Source of the DNA: Halopenitus malekzadehii
Lineage (GTDB): Archaea; Halobacteriota; Halobacteria; Halobacteriales; Haloferacaceae
DNA length: 64,000 nucleotides
Direction of reading: 5' to 3'
NCBI RefSeq assembly: GCF_900108505.1
Contig: NZ_FNWU01000001.1
Location: 434,001-498,000 of the forward strand
A program made the position numbers and the translations under genes. The notes below the pieces were generated by a model. That model was not told where the DNA came from and searched no databases. It was given only the letters and a program-made list of their open reading frames with translations. Shown here in pieces: positions 32,579 to 42,096 of the stretch (positions are counted from its first letter, which is position 1; every line of letters starts with the position of its first letter).

Positions 32579-34066
32579 ATGAGTACGCGGACCGCGACCG
32601 ACGAGCGGGCGGTCGTCATCGGCCTCGAGGTGCACGTGCAACTCGAGACGGACACGAAGATCTTCTGCGGCTGTTCGACCGAACCGGCCGAGGACGAGGA
32701 GCCGAACACCCGGACCTGTCCGGTCTGTCTCGGGCTGCCGGGTGCCCTCCCGGTGCTCAACGAGGGCGCCGTCGAGGCGGCGGTCAAGATCGGCAAGGCC
32801 CTCGAGGCCGACATCCCCGAACGGACCGACTTCCACCGGAAGAACTACTACTACCCCGACCTCCCGAAGAACTTCCAGATCACCCAGTACGACGCACCGA
32901 TCTGTGCCGACGGCGAACTCGAGGTCGCCGTGGAGGACTCCCGACGAACGATCGGGATCACCCGTGCCCACCTCGAGGAGGACCCGGGGAGCCTCCAGCA
33001 CGCGGGTGGGTCGATCGACACCGCCGACCACACGCTCGTCGATTACAACCGCGCCGGGACCCCGCTCGTCGAGATCGTCACGGAGCCGGATTTCCGGTCG
33101 CCCGCCGAGACGCGCGCGTTCCTCGCGAAGCTCGAGGAGGTCCTCGAGTATCTCGGCGTCTTCGATGCGACCCGCGACGGCAGTCTCCGAGTGGACGCGA
33201 ACATCTCACTCGTGCCCGGCGAGTCGGTCGCCGGGGACGGGTCGATCGACGACGACGCGCTCGCGGCGGCCAATCGGACCGAAGTCAAGAACATCTCGAG
33301 CCACAAAGGTGCCGAGAAGGCGCTCGCCTACGAAGTCACCCGGCAGCGGAACGCCCTGCGCCGCGGGCGCGCGGTCGAACAGGAGACGCGCCACTGGGAC
33401 GAATCGCGGGGAATCACCGTCTCGATGCGCTCGAAGGAGGCCGAAAAGGACTACCGGTACTTCCGCGAGGCGGACCTGCCGCCCCTCGAGGTGAGTGACT
33501 GGCGCGAGTCGATCCCGATCCCCGAGCTGCCGGATGCCCGCCGCGAACGCTTCCGTGCGGAGTACGGCCTGGGTGCCGAGGCGGCCGACAAACTCACCTC
33601 ACGGAAGGCCGTCGCGGACTTTTATGAGGACGTCGCCGACCGATTCGACCCGGATCTCGCGGCCACCTGGGTCGCGGATAACCTCCTCGGCGAGCTCAAC
33701 TATCGCGATATGGCGATCACCGACGTCGACGACCGCCTCGAGGAGTTCGCCCGCCTGATCGAGCTCGTCGACGCCGATGATCTCACGACGAAGAACGCCG
33801 AGGAGGTCGTGCTCCGCGGGATGTTGGACGACGGCGACGACCCCGACACGATCGTCGAGCGTGAGGGACTCGGAACCGCCGACACCGGCGAGGTCGAGGC
33901 CGCCGTCGCGGACGCGATCGACGAGAACCCCGAGGCTGTCGACGACTACCACGACGGCGACGACGGCGCGATCAACTTCCTCGTCGGCCAGGTGATGCAG
34001 CGGACCGGCGGATCCGCCGACCCCGGCGAGGTCAACGCGCTGCTGCGCGAGCGGCTCGCGGAGTGA
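32579..34066 (+). CDS. gatB: Asp-tRNA(Asn)/Glu-tRNA(Gln) amidotransferase subunit B
   Basis: The 495-aa protein has the GatB signature GLEVHVQLETDTKIFCGCS and the zinc-binding CGC...TCPVC arrangement near residues 34-48. It also has the kinase-like core (FHRKNYYYPDLPKNFQITQYD, DPGSLQHAGG) and a C-terminal YqeY-like tail (about 350-495). With GatA and GatC it amidates misacylated Glu-tRNA-Gln or Asp-tRNA-Asn. gatA and gatC are not adjacent. Start agrees with a TATA box 27 bp upstream. Confidence 0.96.
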   Translation: MSTRTATDERAVVIGLEVHVQLETDTKIFCGCSTEPAEDEEPNTRTCPVCLGLPGALPVLNEGAVEAAVKIGKALEADIPERTDFHRKNYYYPDLPKNFQITQYDAPICADGELEVAVEDSRRTIGITRAHLEEDPGSLQHAGGSIDTADHTLVDYNRAGTPLVEIVTEPDFRSPAETRAFLAKLEEVLEYLGVFDATRDGSLRVDANISLVPGESVAGDGSIDDDALAAANRTEVKNISSHKGAEKALAYEVTRQRNALRRGRAVEQETRHWDESRGITVSMRSKEAEKDYRYFREADLPPLEVSDWRESIPIPELPDARRERFRAEYGLGAEAADKLTSRKAVADFYEDVADRFDPDLAATWVADNLLGELNYRDMAITDVDDRLEEFARLIELVDADDLTTKNAEEVVLRGMLDDGDDPDTIVEREGLGTADTGEVEAAVADAIDENPEAVDDYHDGDDGAINFLVGQVMQRTGGSADPGEVNALLRERLAE

Positions 34067-34143
34067 GTCGACCGCGACGTGGTCGTCGCAGTCGATCCGG
34101 CTTTTTCGCCTTCCGCCCCTTCTGTTTCCGTCCGTTGCCCGGC

Positions 34144-35595
34144 TCAGTCATCGACCGGCACGACGTCGGGCTCGGCGGTCTCCGTCTCGCCGTCCCCCTC
34201 GAGGACGCCCTCCCGCCACGTTCCGCGCAGGAACCACGCGATCCCGACGACGAACGACGCCACGGCCGCGGCCGCATAGGCCCACCAGAGCCCGACGACG
34301 CCCCGGTCGAGCCCGGTGTAGGTGAGGCCGATCACGGGGATCGTGACGGTCCCGAACGCCAGGATCGCGGCGAGCGGAATCCGCAGGATCCACCGCGAGA
34401 GCAGCGAGAGCACCATCGCGATCCGGGTGTCGCCGGCGCCGCGGAACGCACCCTGTAACACCATCAAACCGCCGAAGAAGCCCCACGAGAGCGCGATGAC
34501 GCGGAGAAACACGACGCCCTCCCCGATCACGGCGGGATCGTCGATGAACACGCCGATCGCGGCGGCCGGCCGGAGCCACACGGCACCTCCGGCGGCCGTC
34601 AGGAGGGCCATCGTCGCCGCCGTCGCGACCATCGTCACCCGGTGGGCGCGGTCGGGCGTCTCCGCGCCCAGGTTCTGCCCGACGCCGGTCGCGGTCGCCT
34701 GCCCGACGGCGCCCGAGACGGTCCAGGAGACGGACATCAGTCGCACGCCGATGCCGTAGGCTGCGGTGGCGACGGGGCCGAACCGGGCGACGAGCGCGGC
34801 CATCGCCACCGCGGCGAACGACCGGGCCCACCCGTCGAGCGTCGCCGGGTAGCCGACGTCGACGAGCCGGCCGAGGATCGCCGGATCCGGCCGGAGGTCA
34901 CGGGGGTAAAGCTGGACGCCCCAGTCGCCCCGGACGAGGACGTAGATCCCGATCACCGCGGCGAAGAGCCGCGAGACGAACGTGGCGATCGCAGCACCCC
35001 GGGTCCCCATTGCGGGAACCGGCCCCCAGCCGAGGACGAGGAACGGATCGATCACGATGTTGAGGCCTGCGGAGGCCGCCACGAGCCACATCGCGGTCTT
35101 GGTGTCGCCGGCCCCCTGCAGGGAGGCCCGGAACGCGAAGAAGAGGAAGGTCAACGGGAGCGCCGCGAGGATCACCTCGATGTACGCGAGCGACTCGGCC
35201 AAGACCTGCCCGCGGGCACCGATCCAGTAGAGCAGCCAGTGGCGGCCGAGAAACCCGACGACCGCGAGGACGACCGAGACGACCGTCGCGAGCAGGCACG
35301 TCTGGGCGACGATCCGGTCGGCCCGTCGATCGTTGCCGGCCCCGACGTGCTGGGACACCAGCGCGATCGTGGCGGCGGTGACGCCCATCGCCGTCGAGAC
35401 GAACATCCACGACAGCGGGAACATCAACGAGACCGCCGCGACCGCCTCGGGGCTCACTCGGCCGACCCAGAACATATCCGCGAGGTTGTACAGCGTCTGC
35501 AGCAGGTTCCCGAGCACGAGCGGCCAGGCCAGGGTGAACAGTCTGGGCGTGATCGCCCCCGTCGTCATATCCACGCGCGTGTCCTGGTTGGCCAC
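34144..35595 (-). CDS. MATE family efflux transporter
   Basis: The 483-aa protein has 12 predicted membrane helices in two similar halves. Each half starts with the typical pattern (TLAWPLVLGNLLQTLYNLADMFWVGR in the first; VDVGYPATLDGWARSFAAVAMAALV in the second). It also has SQHVGAGNDRRADRI-like and GQNLGAETPDRA loops. MATE proteins export cationic drugs or metabolites using a sodium or proton gradient; in a halophile sodium is more likely (inference). The C-terminus has a short acidic tail. Confidence 0.93.
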   Translation of the reverse strand: MANQDTRVDMTTGAITPRLFTLAWPLVLGNLLQTLYNLADMFWVGRVSPEAVAAVSLMFPLSWMFVSTAMGVTAATIALVSQHVGAGNDRRADRIVAQTCLLATVVSVVLAVVGFLGRHWLLYWIGARGQVLAESLAYIEVILAALPLTFLFFAFRASLQGAGDTKTAMWLVAASAGLNIVIDPFLVLGWGPVPAMGTRGAAIATFVSRLFAAVIGIYVLVRGDWGVQLYPRDLRPDPAILGRLVDVGYPATLDGWARSFAAVAMAALVARFGPVATAAYGIGVRLMSVSWTVSGAVGQATATGVGQNLGAETPDRAHRVTMVATAATMALLTAAGGAVWLRPAAAIGVFIDDPAVIGEGVVFLRVIALSWGFFGGLMVLQGAFRGAGDTRIAMVLSLLSRWILRIPLAAILAFGTVTIPVIGLTYTGLDRGVVGLWWAYAAAAVASFVVGIAWFLRGTWREGVLEGDGETETAEPDVVPVDD

Positions 35596-35718
35596 GTGTC
35601 TCGCTCCGTCGATCGGATGGGCTGGCGACCGTGTAGGTCTTGTGACTTCATAGCGTGGCCCGATTCGGGATCGACCGCGGACAACGCGCTTTTACTCGCC
35701 CCGGCCCTGCGATCGAAT

Positions 35719-36468
35719 ATGGACTGTCGGCGGTGTGGCACGCCACTCGAGAAACCGGGGGACTACTGTCTCACCTGTGACACCGCCAACTGCGACGGCG
35801 TCGTCATCGAGTTCCGGCCGGACCACGCCGAGGTGACGATGCTCGAGGAGGACGACGTCGTCGGCCGGACGACCGTCACCACGACGCCGGAGCGCGAGGA
35901 CCTCGGCGAGCGCGGCGTCGTGCAGGTTCGGAACTTCGCCGGACGCGTCGCCGACGAGGTGCGCCGAAAGCGCCCCGAAACCGTCTACGCCGCCGGCGAG
36001 CGCGATCCGCTTCGGGAGGCGCGAGCGCAACTACATTACGAGTTCTACCGCGTCCCGAACGCGGACCGGCGCGACGGCGACGGCCTCGTCGAGTGGGTTC
36101 GGGATCGACGCGGGGAGCGCTCGCTCGCGGTCGTCGATGCCGCCCCCAGGGAGAAGATCGGCGGCACCCACTCGACGCTCATCGGCGGGCGGACCGGTCG
36201 GACGGCGATCCGCACCGTGGCCGAACACCCCCACGTCAAGAAGATCGTTCCCGGACCGATCGACGCCGGCGGGACGGGCTCGCGGACCGGCCTCCGCGCG
36301 AAGGCGACCCGCGCCGACACGAACGGGAACGTCCGCCTCCTCCTGCGTGACGGCTCGAGCGTGCAGGAGAACCGCGTCGTGACGACCGCGATGGACCGGG
36401 AGACCGGCGAGCGCGTCCGGGAGGACCTGAACGAGGCGCTCGTCGAGGCAGAGCTCCGTGAGGCGTGA
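35719..36468 (+). CDS. DUF2103 protein with N-terminal zinc ribbon
   Basis: The 249-aa protein has an N-terminal zinc ribbon (CRRCGTPLEKPGDYCLTC) followed by a domain with KIGGTHSTLIGG and HPHVKKIVPGPIDAGG, marks of the DUF2103 predicted metal-binding family of archaea. Basic residues are frequent in the C-terminal 60 aa (RLLLRDGSSVQENRVV), so nucleic-acid binding is possible. Function is not established. A TATA-like CTTTTACT (35690-35697) lies 27 bp before the ATG and rejects the long upstream extension of the frame. Confidence 0.82.
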   Translation: MDCRRCGTPLEKPGDYCLTCDTANCDGVVIEFRPDHAEVTMLEEDDVVGRTTVTTTPEREDLGERGVVQVRNFAGRVADEVRRKRPETVYAAGERDPLREARAQLHYEFYRVPNADRRDGDGLVEWVRDRRGERSLAVVDAAPREKIGGTHSTLIGGRTGRTAIRTVAEHPHVKKIVPGPIDAGGTGSRTGLRAKATRADTNGNVRLLLRDGSSVQENRVVTTAMDRETGERVREDLNEALVEAELREA

Positions 36469-36531
36469 GGTCGGAGTCGGCGGCGGGGTCGGAGCCGACC
36501 GCAGCGGGCTCGGTGCCGCCCACGAACCGAC

Positions 36532-37632
36532 TCACTCGAAGTACGCGGCCAGCCGCTCGGCCGCCTCTCGCGCTCGCGGCGTCACGAGCGCGAACCGGAT
36601 CCACTCCTCGCGGGCGGTTCCGAACGTCTCGCCGGGCATCCCGGCGACCCCTGCCTCGTCGATCAGTCGCTCGACGTTCGCCATCGTCCCGGGGAAATCA
36701 TCGAACCGCGCAAGCACGTAGAACCCGCCATCCGGCGTTGTGTACTCGGCGCCCGCGGCCTCGAGGGCGTCAGTGAACGCGTCGATCCGGTCGGACAGCA
36801 GCTCGCGGGACGCCGCGAAGTACTCGTGCTCGGTCGCCTGCAGCGCGTGGTGGACCGCGTACTGTGAGGGCGCGGGGCCGGTGACGTTGACGAGCATATG
36901 TCGCGCGCGAAGGGAATCGGCGTGTTCGGGCGGCGTGATGGCGTAACCGACCCGGAATCCGGTGATCGCCAGCGACTTCGAGAAGCCACCGGTGACGATC
37001 CGGTTCGGGGAGTCGATGGCGAGCGCGCTCTCGAAGCGTCCGGAGTGGTCGAACCGGTCGTAGACTTCGTCGACGACGACGAGCGCGTCGTGTCGCTCCG
37101 CCAGCCGGACCACCTCGGCGACCGCGTCGGGGTCGTAGACCGCGCCGGTCGGGTTGTTCGGCGTGTTCACCATCACGAGCGCGGTTCGGTCGCTCATCGC
37201 CTCCCGGATCGCCGCGAGGTCGATGCCACCGTCGCGGGCGGTCGGGACCAGTCGCTGGGTCCCACCGAGCAGCTCGACCTTGCCGGGGTAGTACGGGTAG
37301 ACCGGGTCGAGCAGGATCGCCTCGTCGCCGGCGTCGCGCTCGAAGGCGCGCGCCATCGCGAGGTAGTTCGCCTCGCCGGTGCCGACGGTGACGACCACCT
37401 GGTCCGGGTCGACTCCTCGCCGGTCGGCGATCGCCTCGCGCAGCTCGGGCAGTCCGTCGCTGGCCGGGTACTGGAACGCCGCCGGGTCGAGCCCGGCGTA
37501 CTCCCGGAGCGCGTCCCGGAGCGCCTCGGGTGGCTCCCAGTCCGGGTTGCCGCTCACCATATCGATCACGTCCCGGTCCGCGGTCGCCGCGTACTGCATC
37601 ACGCGAAAGAACTGCGGCTCCTCGTAGTCCAT
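36532..37632 (-). CDS. PLP-dependent class I/II aminotransferase
   Basis: The 366-aa fold-type I enzyme has the PLP Lys in TGGFSKSLAITGFRVGYA, the cofactor-binding MVNTPNNPTGAVYD and VVDEVYDRFDHSG with the conserved Asp and Tyr. Substrate-binding Arg is probable in the final third. It is of the aspartate/aromatic aminotransferase type; the donor and acceptor cannot be told from sequence. aroE lies two genes away, but on the other strand and separated by an exchanger gene. Confidence 0.9.
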   Translation of the reverse strand: MDYEEPQFFRVMQYAATADRDVIDMVSGNPDWEPPEALRDALREYAGLDPAAFQYPASDGLPELREAIADRRGVDPDQVVVTVGTGEANYLAMARAFERDAGDEAILLDPVYPYYPGKVELLGGTQRLVPTARDGGIDLAAIREAMSDRTALVMVNTPNNPTGAVYDPDAVAEVVRLAERHDALVVVDEVYDRFDHSGRFESALAIDSPNRIVTGGFSKSLAITGFRVGYAITPPEHADSLRARHMLVNVTGPAPSQYAVHHALQATEHEYFAASRELLSDRIDAFTDALEAAGAEYTTPDGGFYVLARFDDFPGTMANVERLIDEAGVAGMPGETFGTAREEWIRFALVTPRAREAAERLAAYFE

Positions 37633-37715
37633 GGGTGCCGATCGTCGCGGATCCCCGTGTGTGTTTCGCGATCACTCGAGGGTCCTTCCCCGTGGTCGCC
37701 GCCGGCAGCCACGTC

Positions 37716-38666
37716 TCACGGGAACAGGAGATACACGAACGCCACGTAGGCGACGAGCAGGATCGCGCCGTCGACTCGGGAGATCCACCGACCGCGAAGC
37801 ATCAGGGCGACGACGAGGAGGGTGAACGCGATGAGGGCGGGGAACTCGAAGGACCGTACCCCGGCCGAGATCTCGACGGGCGTGATCACGGCGAGGACGC
37901 CGATCACGGCGAGGACGTTGTAGATGTTCGAGCCGACGACGTTGCCGACGCTGAACTCGGCTTCACCCCGGATCGCGGAGACGGCCGAGGCGGCGAGTTC
38001 GGGCAGCGAGGTTCCGAGGGCTAACACCGTAAGCCCGATGAACAGCTCGGAGAACCCGGCGGCGACGAGCAGTCCCTGCCCGCCGTCGATGAGCCAGCTC
38101 GAGCCGGCAAGCAGGGCGACCAGTCCCCCGACGATGTAGCCGACGTCGAGGAGGGTCGGGTCCGGCATCCGGTCGCGCTCGGCCGCGGAGATGGAGGCCT
38201 GCGTTCGCTGAATACGCCGCAGGACGACCCACGTGAACGCGACGAGCGCCGCGAGCAGGATCACTCCGTCGACCGCGTCCAGCCGTCCGTCGAGTCCGAG
38301 TCCCACGAGCAGGAGCGCGGCGAGGATCATGAACGGAACGTGGCTCTTCAACACGGTCTCGGTGACATCCAACGGCCGGATGAGCGCGGAGATCCCGAGG
38401 ACGAGGCCGATGTTGGCCACGTTCGACCCGAGGATCGCGCCGAGGCCGATGTCCGTCGAGACGGTGAACGCGCCCACGAGCGTGACGAACAGCTCCGGGG
38501 TCGTCGTCGCGAACGCGACCACCGTGACGCCGACGGTCGAGGCACGTAGGCCGAACCCCAACGCGAGCTCGGCGGCACCCTTCACGAGCAGCTCCGCGCC
38601 GGCGTACAGGAGGGCGATCCCCGCTGCCAGCAGCAACACGTCGACGATCGGCGCGGCGAGTGGCAC
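37716..38666 (-). CDS. CaCA family sodium/calcium exchanger-like protein
   Basis: The 316-aa protein has about 10 helices in two inverted halves. Each half carries a signature alpha repeat: [19 protein letters not shown] and [13 protein letters not shown] in the first, [19 protein letters not shown] and [13 protein letters not shown] in the second. Acidic residues within these motifs bind the cations. The family exchanges sodium for calcium. I chose the GTG at 38664-38666, preceded by a GGAAGG ribosome-binding-like site 7 nt upstream; a TTG at 38693 is also in frame. Confidence 0.9.
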   Translation of the reverse strand: MPLAAPIVDVLLLAAGIALLYAGAELLVKGAAELALGFGLRASTVGVTVVAFATTTPELFVTLVGAFTVSTDIGLGAILGSNVANIGLVLGISALIRPLDVTETVLKSHVPFMILAALLLVGLGLDGRLDAVDGVILLAALVAFTWVVLRRIQRTQASISAAERDRMPDPTLLDVGYIVGGLVALLAGSSWLIDGGQGLLVAAGFSELFIGLTVLALGTSLPELAASAVSAIRGEAEFSVGNVVGSNIYNVLAVIGVLAVITPVEISAGVRSFEFPALIAFTLLVVALMLRGRWISRVDGAILLVAYVAFVYLLFP

Positions 38667-38818
38667 GCCCGTTCCTTCCGGTACCGGCGGCAAAACGGCG
38701 TCGGTCCGGGTCGCGGATTCGTGCCGCGCGTCCCGTTCGCGTGGTCCGGCCCGTGTCGGGCGCGTGGTCCGGACCGATCGAACCGCGGATTTTTGCTCCC
38801 CGGGGCGCCCGTTCCGGT

Positions 38819-39670
38819 ATGGACGTCTACGGTCTGATCGGGAACCCGGTCGAGCACTCCCTGTCGCCGCCGTTGCACGAGGCGGCCTACGCGGAGCTGG
38901 GGATCGACGCGCGATACGTCACGTTCGAGCCCGACCGCGACGCAGCGGGGCAGGCGATCGACGGCGCCGCCGCGCTCGGCGTTCGCGGGCTCAACGTCAC
39001 GATCCCCTTCAAACGGGACGTCGTCAAGCACGTTCGAACCGACGACCTTGCCGAGCGAATCGGCGCGGTGAACACGATCGATTTCGGTCCGGTGGCGGAC
39101 GACGACCACGAAACGGGTACCGACGCCGATCCACCTCGTCCGCGAGGCTACAACACCGACGCGGCCGGCGTTCAGCGCGCCTTCGCCCATCACGACGTGG
39201 CGCTCCCGGGAACCGACGCCGTCGTGGTCGGTGCCGGCGGGGCGGGCCGTGCCGCCGCGTTCGCGCTCGCCGACGCGGGATCGCGCGTGCACGTCGCCAA
39301 CCGGACCGCCGAGCGCGCGCACTCGCTCGCCGAGGCGGTTCCGAACGCCACCGGCGGCGGCCTCGACACGCTCGCCGACCGGGTCCCGGCGGCGGACGTA
39401 CTCGTCAACGCGACCAGCGTCGGGATGGAGTCGGACGAGACGCCGGTCGATCCGGATCTGCTGCACGCCGACCTCGCCGTGCTCGACGCTGTCTACTCGC
39501 CCATCGAGACGCGGCTTCTCCGGGCGGCGAACGCGGCCGGGGCGACGACGATCGACGGCGCGTGGATGCTGCTGTTTCAGGGCGTCGAGGCCTTCGAGAT
39601 CTGGACCGGCCGCGACGCGCCGGTCGACGTGATGAACGAGGCGCTTCGGGCCGGGTTGGACCGATCGTGA
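38819..39670 (+). CDS. aroE: Shikimate dehydrogenase
   Basis: The 283-aa enzyme reduces 3-dehydroshikimate to shikimate with NADPH. It has the substrate motif [31 protein letters not shown] with the catalytic Lys, [11 protein letters not shown] with the Asp, the dinucleotide loop [12 protein letters not shown] and VANRTAERA, and C-terminal [20 protein letters not shown]-like ATTTTTGC at 38789-38796 lies 27 bp before the ATG and rules out the longer open frame. Confidence 0.95.
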   Translation: MDVYGLIGNPVEHSLSPPLHEAAYAELGIDARYVTFEPDRDAAGQAIDGAAALGVRGLNVTIPFKRDVVKHVRTDDLAERIGAVNTIDFGPVADDDHETGTDADPPRPRGYNTDAAGVQRAFAHHDVALPGTDAVVVGAGGAGRAAAFALADAGSRVHVANRTAERAHSLAEAVPNATGGGLDTLADRVPAADVLVNATSVGMESDETPVDPDLLHADLAVLDAVYSPIETRLLRAANAAGATTIDGAWMLLFQGVEAFEIWTGRDAPVDVMNEALRAGLDRS

Positions 39671-39748
39671 ACCATACCATCCCGAACGCGGTCGAGAGTC
39701 CTCCGTCCTCAGCGGAAGGGGACGTCAAAACGTGCAGAATCAGTAGGC

Positions 39749-40138
39749 TCAGTACGTTTCGACGTCGACGCCGAGGCGTTCGAAGTCCGCGACGTTTCGC
39801 GTGAGAACAGGCTCTTCCACGACATCGGCGGTCGAGCCAATGATCACGTTACCATCGCCCACGGGAGCTCCGTCGTTCTGCAACTCTCCTGCAAGTCGCC
39901 CTGCCTTCCGCATAACGGCGGTATCTGCGGGATGAACGGGTTTTGACGCGAGGACTTGTTCCACCTTCTCCCGCTCGGTTTCGGCATTGACTGCCCGGGC
40001 GATGCCATAATACAGCTCGAACAGCGTCATCGAGGAGAGACGTTGCTGAACGAGGTCGTTTTCCAACGTCTCCGCCTTCGTGATGGCGTCCTCGTCGCCA
40101 TTCATCAGATCGATGAGGAAGGACGTATCGAGCAGCAC
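39749..40138 (-). CDS. vapC: PIN-domain toxin VapC
   Basis: The 129-aa PIN-domain ribonuclease toxin begins (GTG) MLLDTSFLIDLMNGDEDA, with the first catalytic Asp. It has SSMTLFELYYGIARA with the conserved Glu, and DGNVIIGSTADVVEEPVLTRNVADFERL with the C-terminal Asp/Asn cluster. The start is 1 bp past the antitoxin stop. The frame continues upstream, but that part is the antitoxin gene read out of frame. It is convergent with aroE. Confidence 0.88.
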   Translation of the reverse strand: MLLDTSFLIDLMNGDEDAITKAETLENDLVQQRLSSMTLFELYYGIARAVNAETEREKVEQVLASKPVHPADTAVMRKAGRLAGELQNDGAPVGDGNVIIGSTADVVEEPVLTRNVADFERLGVDVETY

Positions 40139-40139
40139 G

Positions 40140-40376
40140 TCACGCTCCCCGCATCCGGTCCGCGACCTCCTCAAGTCCGTTCGCGCGGCGTTCACGACGG
40201 TCATCGATGGCATCACGGAGTGCGTCGGCTTCCTCGTCGCTTAGAATCCCCGCGATTTCCAGTAGCGATCGCTCACCGGCCAGCCGAAGAACGACTTCGG
40301 AGAACGTCTCGTCCTCTGTTTTATGAGCCGCAAGGCGATCGTAGGCCTCCTCCGAGAGGCGAATGCTTTTCGACAT
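40140..40376 (-). CDS. vapB: VapB-type antitoxin
   Basis: The 78-aa protein begins MSKSIRLSEEAYDRLAAHKTEDETFSEVV, an RHH-like N-terminus of the archaeal VapB (UPF0330/DUF217-like) antitoxins. A C-terminal toxin-binding stretch rich in Glu and Arg follows (DEEADALRDAIDDRRERR). An ATG two codons earlier (40380-40382) is possible. A perfect palindrome overlaps these start codons and is probably its operator. Confidence 0.85.
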   Translation of the reverse strand: MSKSIRLSEEAYDRLAAHKTEDETFSEVVLRLAGERSLLEIAGILSDEEADALRDAIDDRRERRANGLEEVADRMRGA

Positions 40377-40378
40377 AT

Positions 40379-40394
40379 GCATACAGTTGTATGC
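40379..40394. promoter_or_regulatory. Palindromic operator at the vapBC start
   Basis: GCATACA-GT-TGTATGC has 7-bp perfect arms and a 2-nt centre. It covers the upstream alternative ATG of vapB. A VapB dimer bound here would block initiation of the toxin-antitoxin transcript. A second short repeat, CCCAAA/TTTGGG (40400-40419), lies just upstream around the TATA position. Confidence 0.55.
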
Positions 40395-40456
40395 TCTCTC
40401 CCAAATGCTTTTCTTTGGGCGTTCTTTCTAAGTGCCTCTCCCAGTCGTTCAGGCCC

Positions 40457-41356
40457 TTATAAATACTCCCGGACGATCCGGGCGGCCTCGACGGCGTCAC
40501 CGGCGAGGACGTAGACGATCGGCTCGACGCCGACCGCGCCCGTCTGGTAGATCACGACCGGCGCGTCGCCGGTCCAGCCGTCGAGCGCGTCCCGGACGGC
40601 CTCGGCGGAGGGGGCCTCCGCGTCGAACTCCACGGTCGGATGGTCCTCGCCGAGCGCCGCGAGGAGATCCGGGTCGTACCGGAGGTTGACCGCGCCGCGG
40701 ACGGGGGCGCCGGCCGCCCGCGCTGCGAGCAGCACGGTGGCGACGTGTTCGCTCACGCCGAACTCGGGGTCCCCGGGGACCATCGTGGAGCCCTTGACGT
40801 CGACGAGTCGGCCCGGGATCGCCGCGACGTCGTCGATCGTTTCCGCGTTGGGGAGGGATTCCGCGACGTTCGCACCGACGTTCGGGATGAGCGCGGCGAA
40901 GCCGGAAGCGTTCTCCAGCGTGCGGAGCCCGCGTCGGACCGACGCGAGCACGCGCTCGCGCTCCCGGAGCGCGTTGTCCGGGTCGTGAACCGCGAACTCG
41001 ACGTCCGCGTCCGCGAGCTCGGGCATCGCCTCCTCGTGGAGCTCCGCCAGCAGGTCGCCCGCCTCCAGCCGGCGGATCAGGACCTCGATCTCCACGAGCG
41101 CCGCGACTCGGCTCACGTCGCCGGTGGCCAACCCCTTCCCCACCCGGTCGACGAGCTCCTGAACGCGGTCGTCGTCGACGATCCGGGGGTGTCGGGCGAC
41201 CTCGCCGTGGGCATACTTCGAGACTGCCGACTGGGAGATGCCGAGCGCCTCCGCGACCTCGTGTTGGGTCAGCCCGCGCTCGCGGAGGTCCTCGGCCAGC
41301 ATCGACCGAACGGTCGGGAGGAACTCCTCGACGACGACCTCCTCGATGAAGCGCAT
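40457..41356 (-). CDS. HTH-ThiN protein, probable thiamine-responsive regulator (ThiR-like)
   Basis: The 299-aa protein has an N-terminal Xre-like helix-turn-helix (RERGLTQHEVAEALGISQSAVSKYAHG, residues 26-52). After a helical linker comes a ThiN domain (about 130-299; VGANVAESLPNAETIDDVAAIPGRLVD, GGxxHV-like GVSEHVATVLLAARA). ThiN alone is a thiamine phosphate synthase; HTH-ThiN fusions act as archaeal thiamine regulators (ThiR). I favour the regulator role. It starts 3 bp after dcd and lies 4 kb from thi4, whose promoter has a matching type of inverted repeat. Confidence 0.82.
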   Translation of the reverse strand: MRFIEEVVVEEFLPTVRSMLAEDLRERGLTQHEVAEALGISQSAVSKYAHGEVARHPRIVDDDRVQELVDRVGKGLATGDVSRVAALVEIEVLIRRLEAGDLLAELHEEAMPELADADVEFAVHDPDNALRERERVLASVRRGLRTLENASGFAALIPNVGANVAESLPNAETIDDVAAIPGRLVDVKGSTMVPGDPEFGVSEHVATVLLAARAAGAPVRGAVNLRYDPDLLAALGEDHPTVEFDAEAPSAEAVRDALDGWTGDAPVVIYQTGAVGVEPIVYVLAGDAVEAARIVREYL

Positions 41357-41359
41357 GGC

Positions 41360-42010
41360 TTATCGCTCCCGGTCCACGCCGTCGGCGCCAGCGTCGGCAT
41401 CGACGTCCCCCTCGTCGACCTCCGGATCGTTGTCGTCGAACTCCGGATCGCTGCCGATCCGGGAGGCTTGAGGGCCGTCCTGGTTCTGATACTTCGATCC
41501 GCGCTCCTCGCCGTAGGGGCGATCGGCGGGCGTGGTCAGCTTCGTGAAGGTGAGCTGGGAGACGCGCATTCCCGGCGAGAGCGCGACCGGCGCGGTTCCG
41601 AGATTCGACAGCTCGAGGGTGATCTGGCCCTCGTACCCCGGATCCGCCAGCCCCGCGGTCGCGTGCACGACGATCGCGAGGCGGCCGAGCGAGGACCGCC
41701 CCTCGACGTGCGCGACGAGGTCGTCGGGGATCGCCACGCGCTCCGTGGTCGTCCCAAGGACGAAATCACCCGGATGGAGGACGAACTCGTCGCCCTCCTC
41801 GACGAAGGTTTCCGTGACGTACTCGCTCACCTCGTCCGCGCTGGCGGGGTGGATGCAGGGGATGTTCGCGCGCTGGAACTCCAGAAACCGCTCGCCGAGC
41901 CGGAGGTCGACGCTTGCGGGTTGCACCTGCTGGTCGAGGTCGTCGATCGGCTCGATGGCGAGATCCCCCTCCTCGAGGCGGCGAAGGATGTCGACGTCCG
42001 AGAGTATCAT
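41360..42010 (-). CDS. dcd: dCTP deaminase
   Basis: The 216-aa dUTPase-fold enzyme begins [19 protein letters not shown]. It has the conserved [15 protein letters not shown], the core [33 protein letters not shown] with the catalytic Glu, and [16 protein letters not shown] at the nucleotide-covering tail. A haloarchaeal acidic tail of about 30 residues follows. It supplies dUMP/dUTP for thymidylate synthesis. It forms an apparent operon with the HTH-ThiN gene, 3 bp downstream. Confidence 0.94.
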   Translation of the reverse strand: MILSDVDILRRLEEGDLAIEPIDDLDQQVQPASVDLRLGERFLEFQRANIPCIHPASADEVSEYVTETFVEEGDEFVLHPGDFVLGTTTERVAIPDDLVAHVEGRSSLGRLAIVVHATAGLADPGYEGQITLELSNLGTAPVALSPGMRVSQLTFTKLTTPADRPYGEERGSKYQNQDGPQASRIGSDPEFDDNDPEVDEGDVDADAGADGVDRER

Positions 42011-42096
42011 ACCGGTACCACGGATCGCCGCAACCTTAATGCTCGGAAATCCCGCGGGGGGCACACGGCGGGTGGGGAGCCCACAGCCATCGGGAG

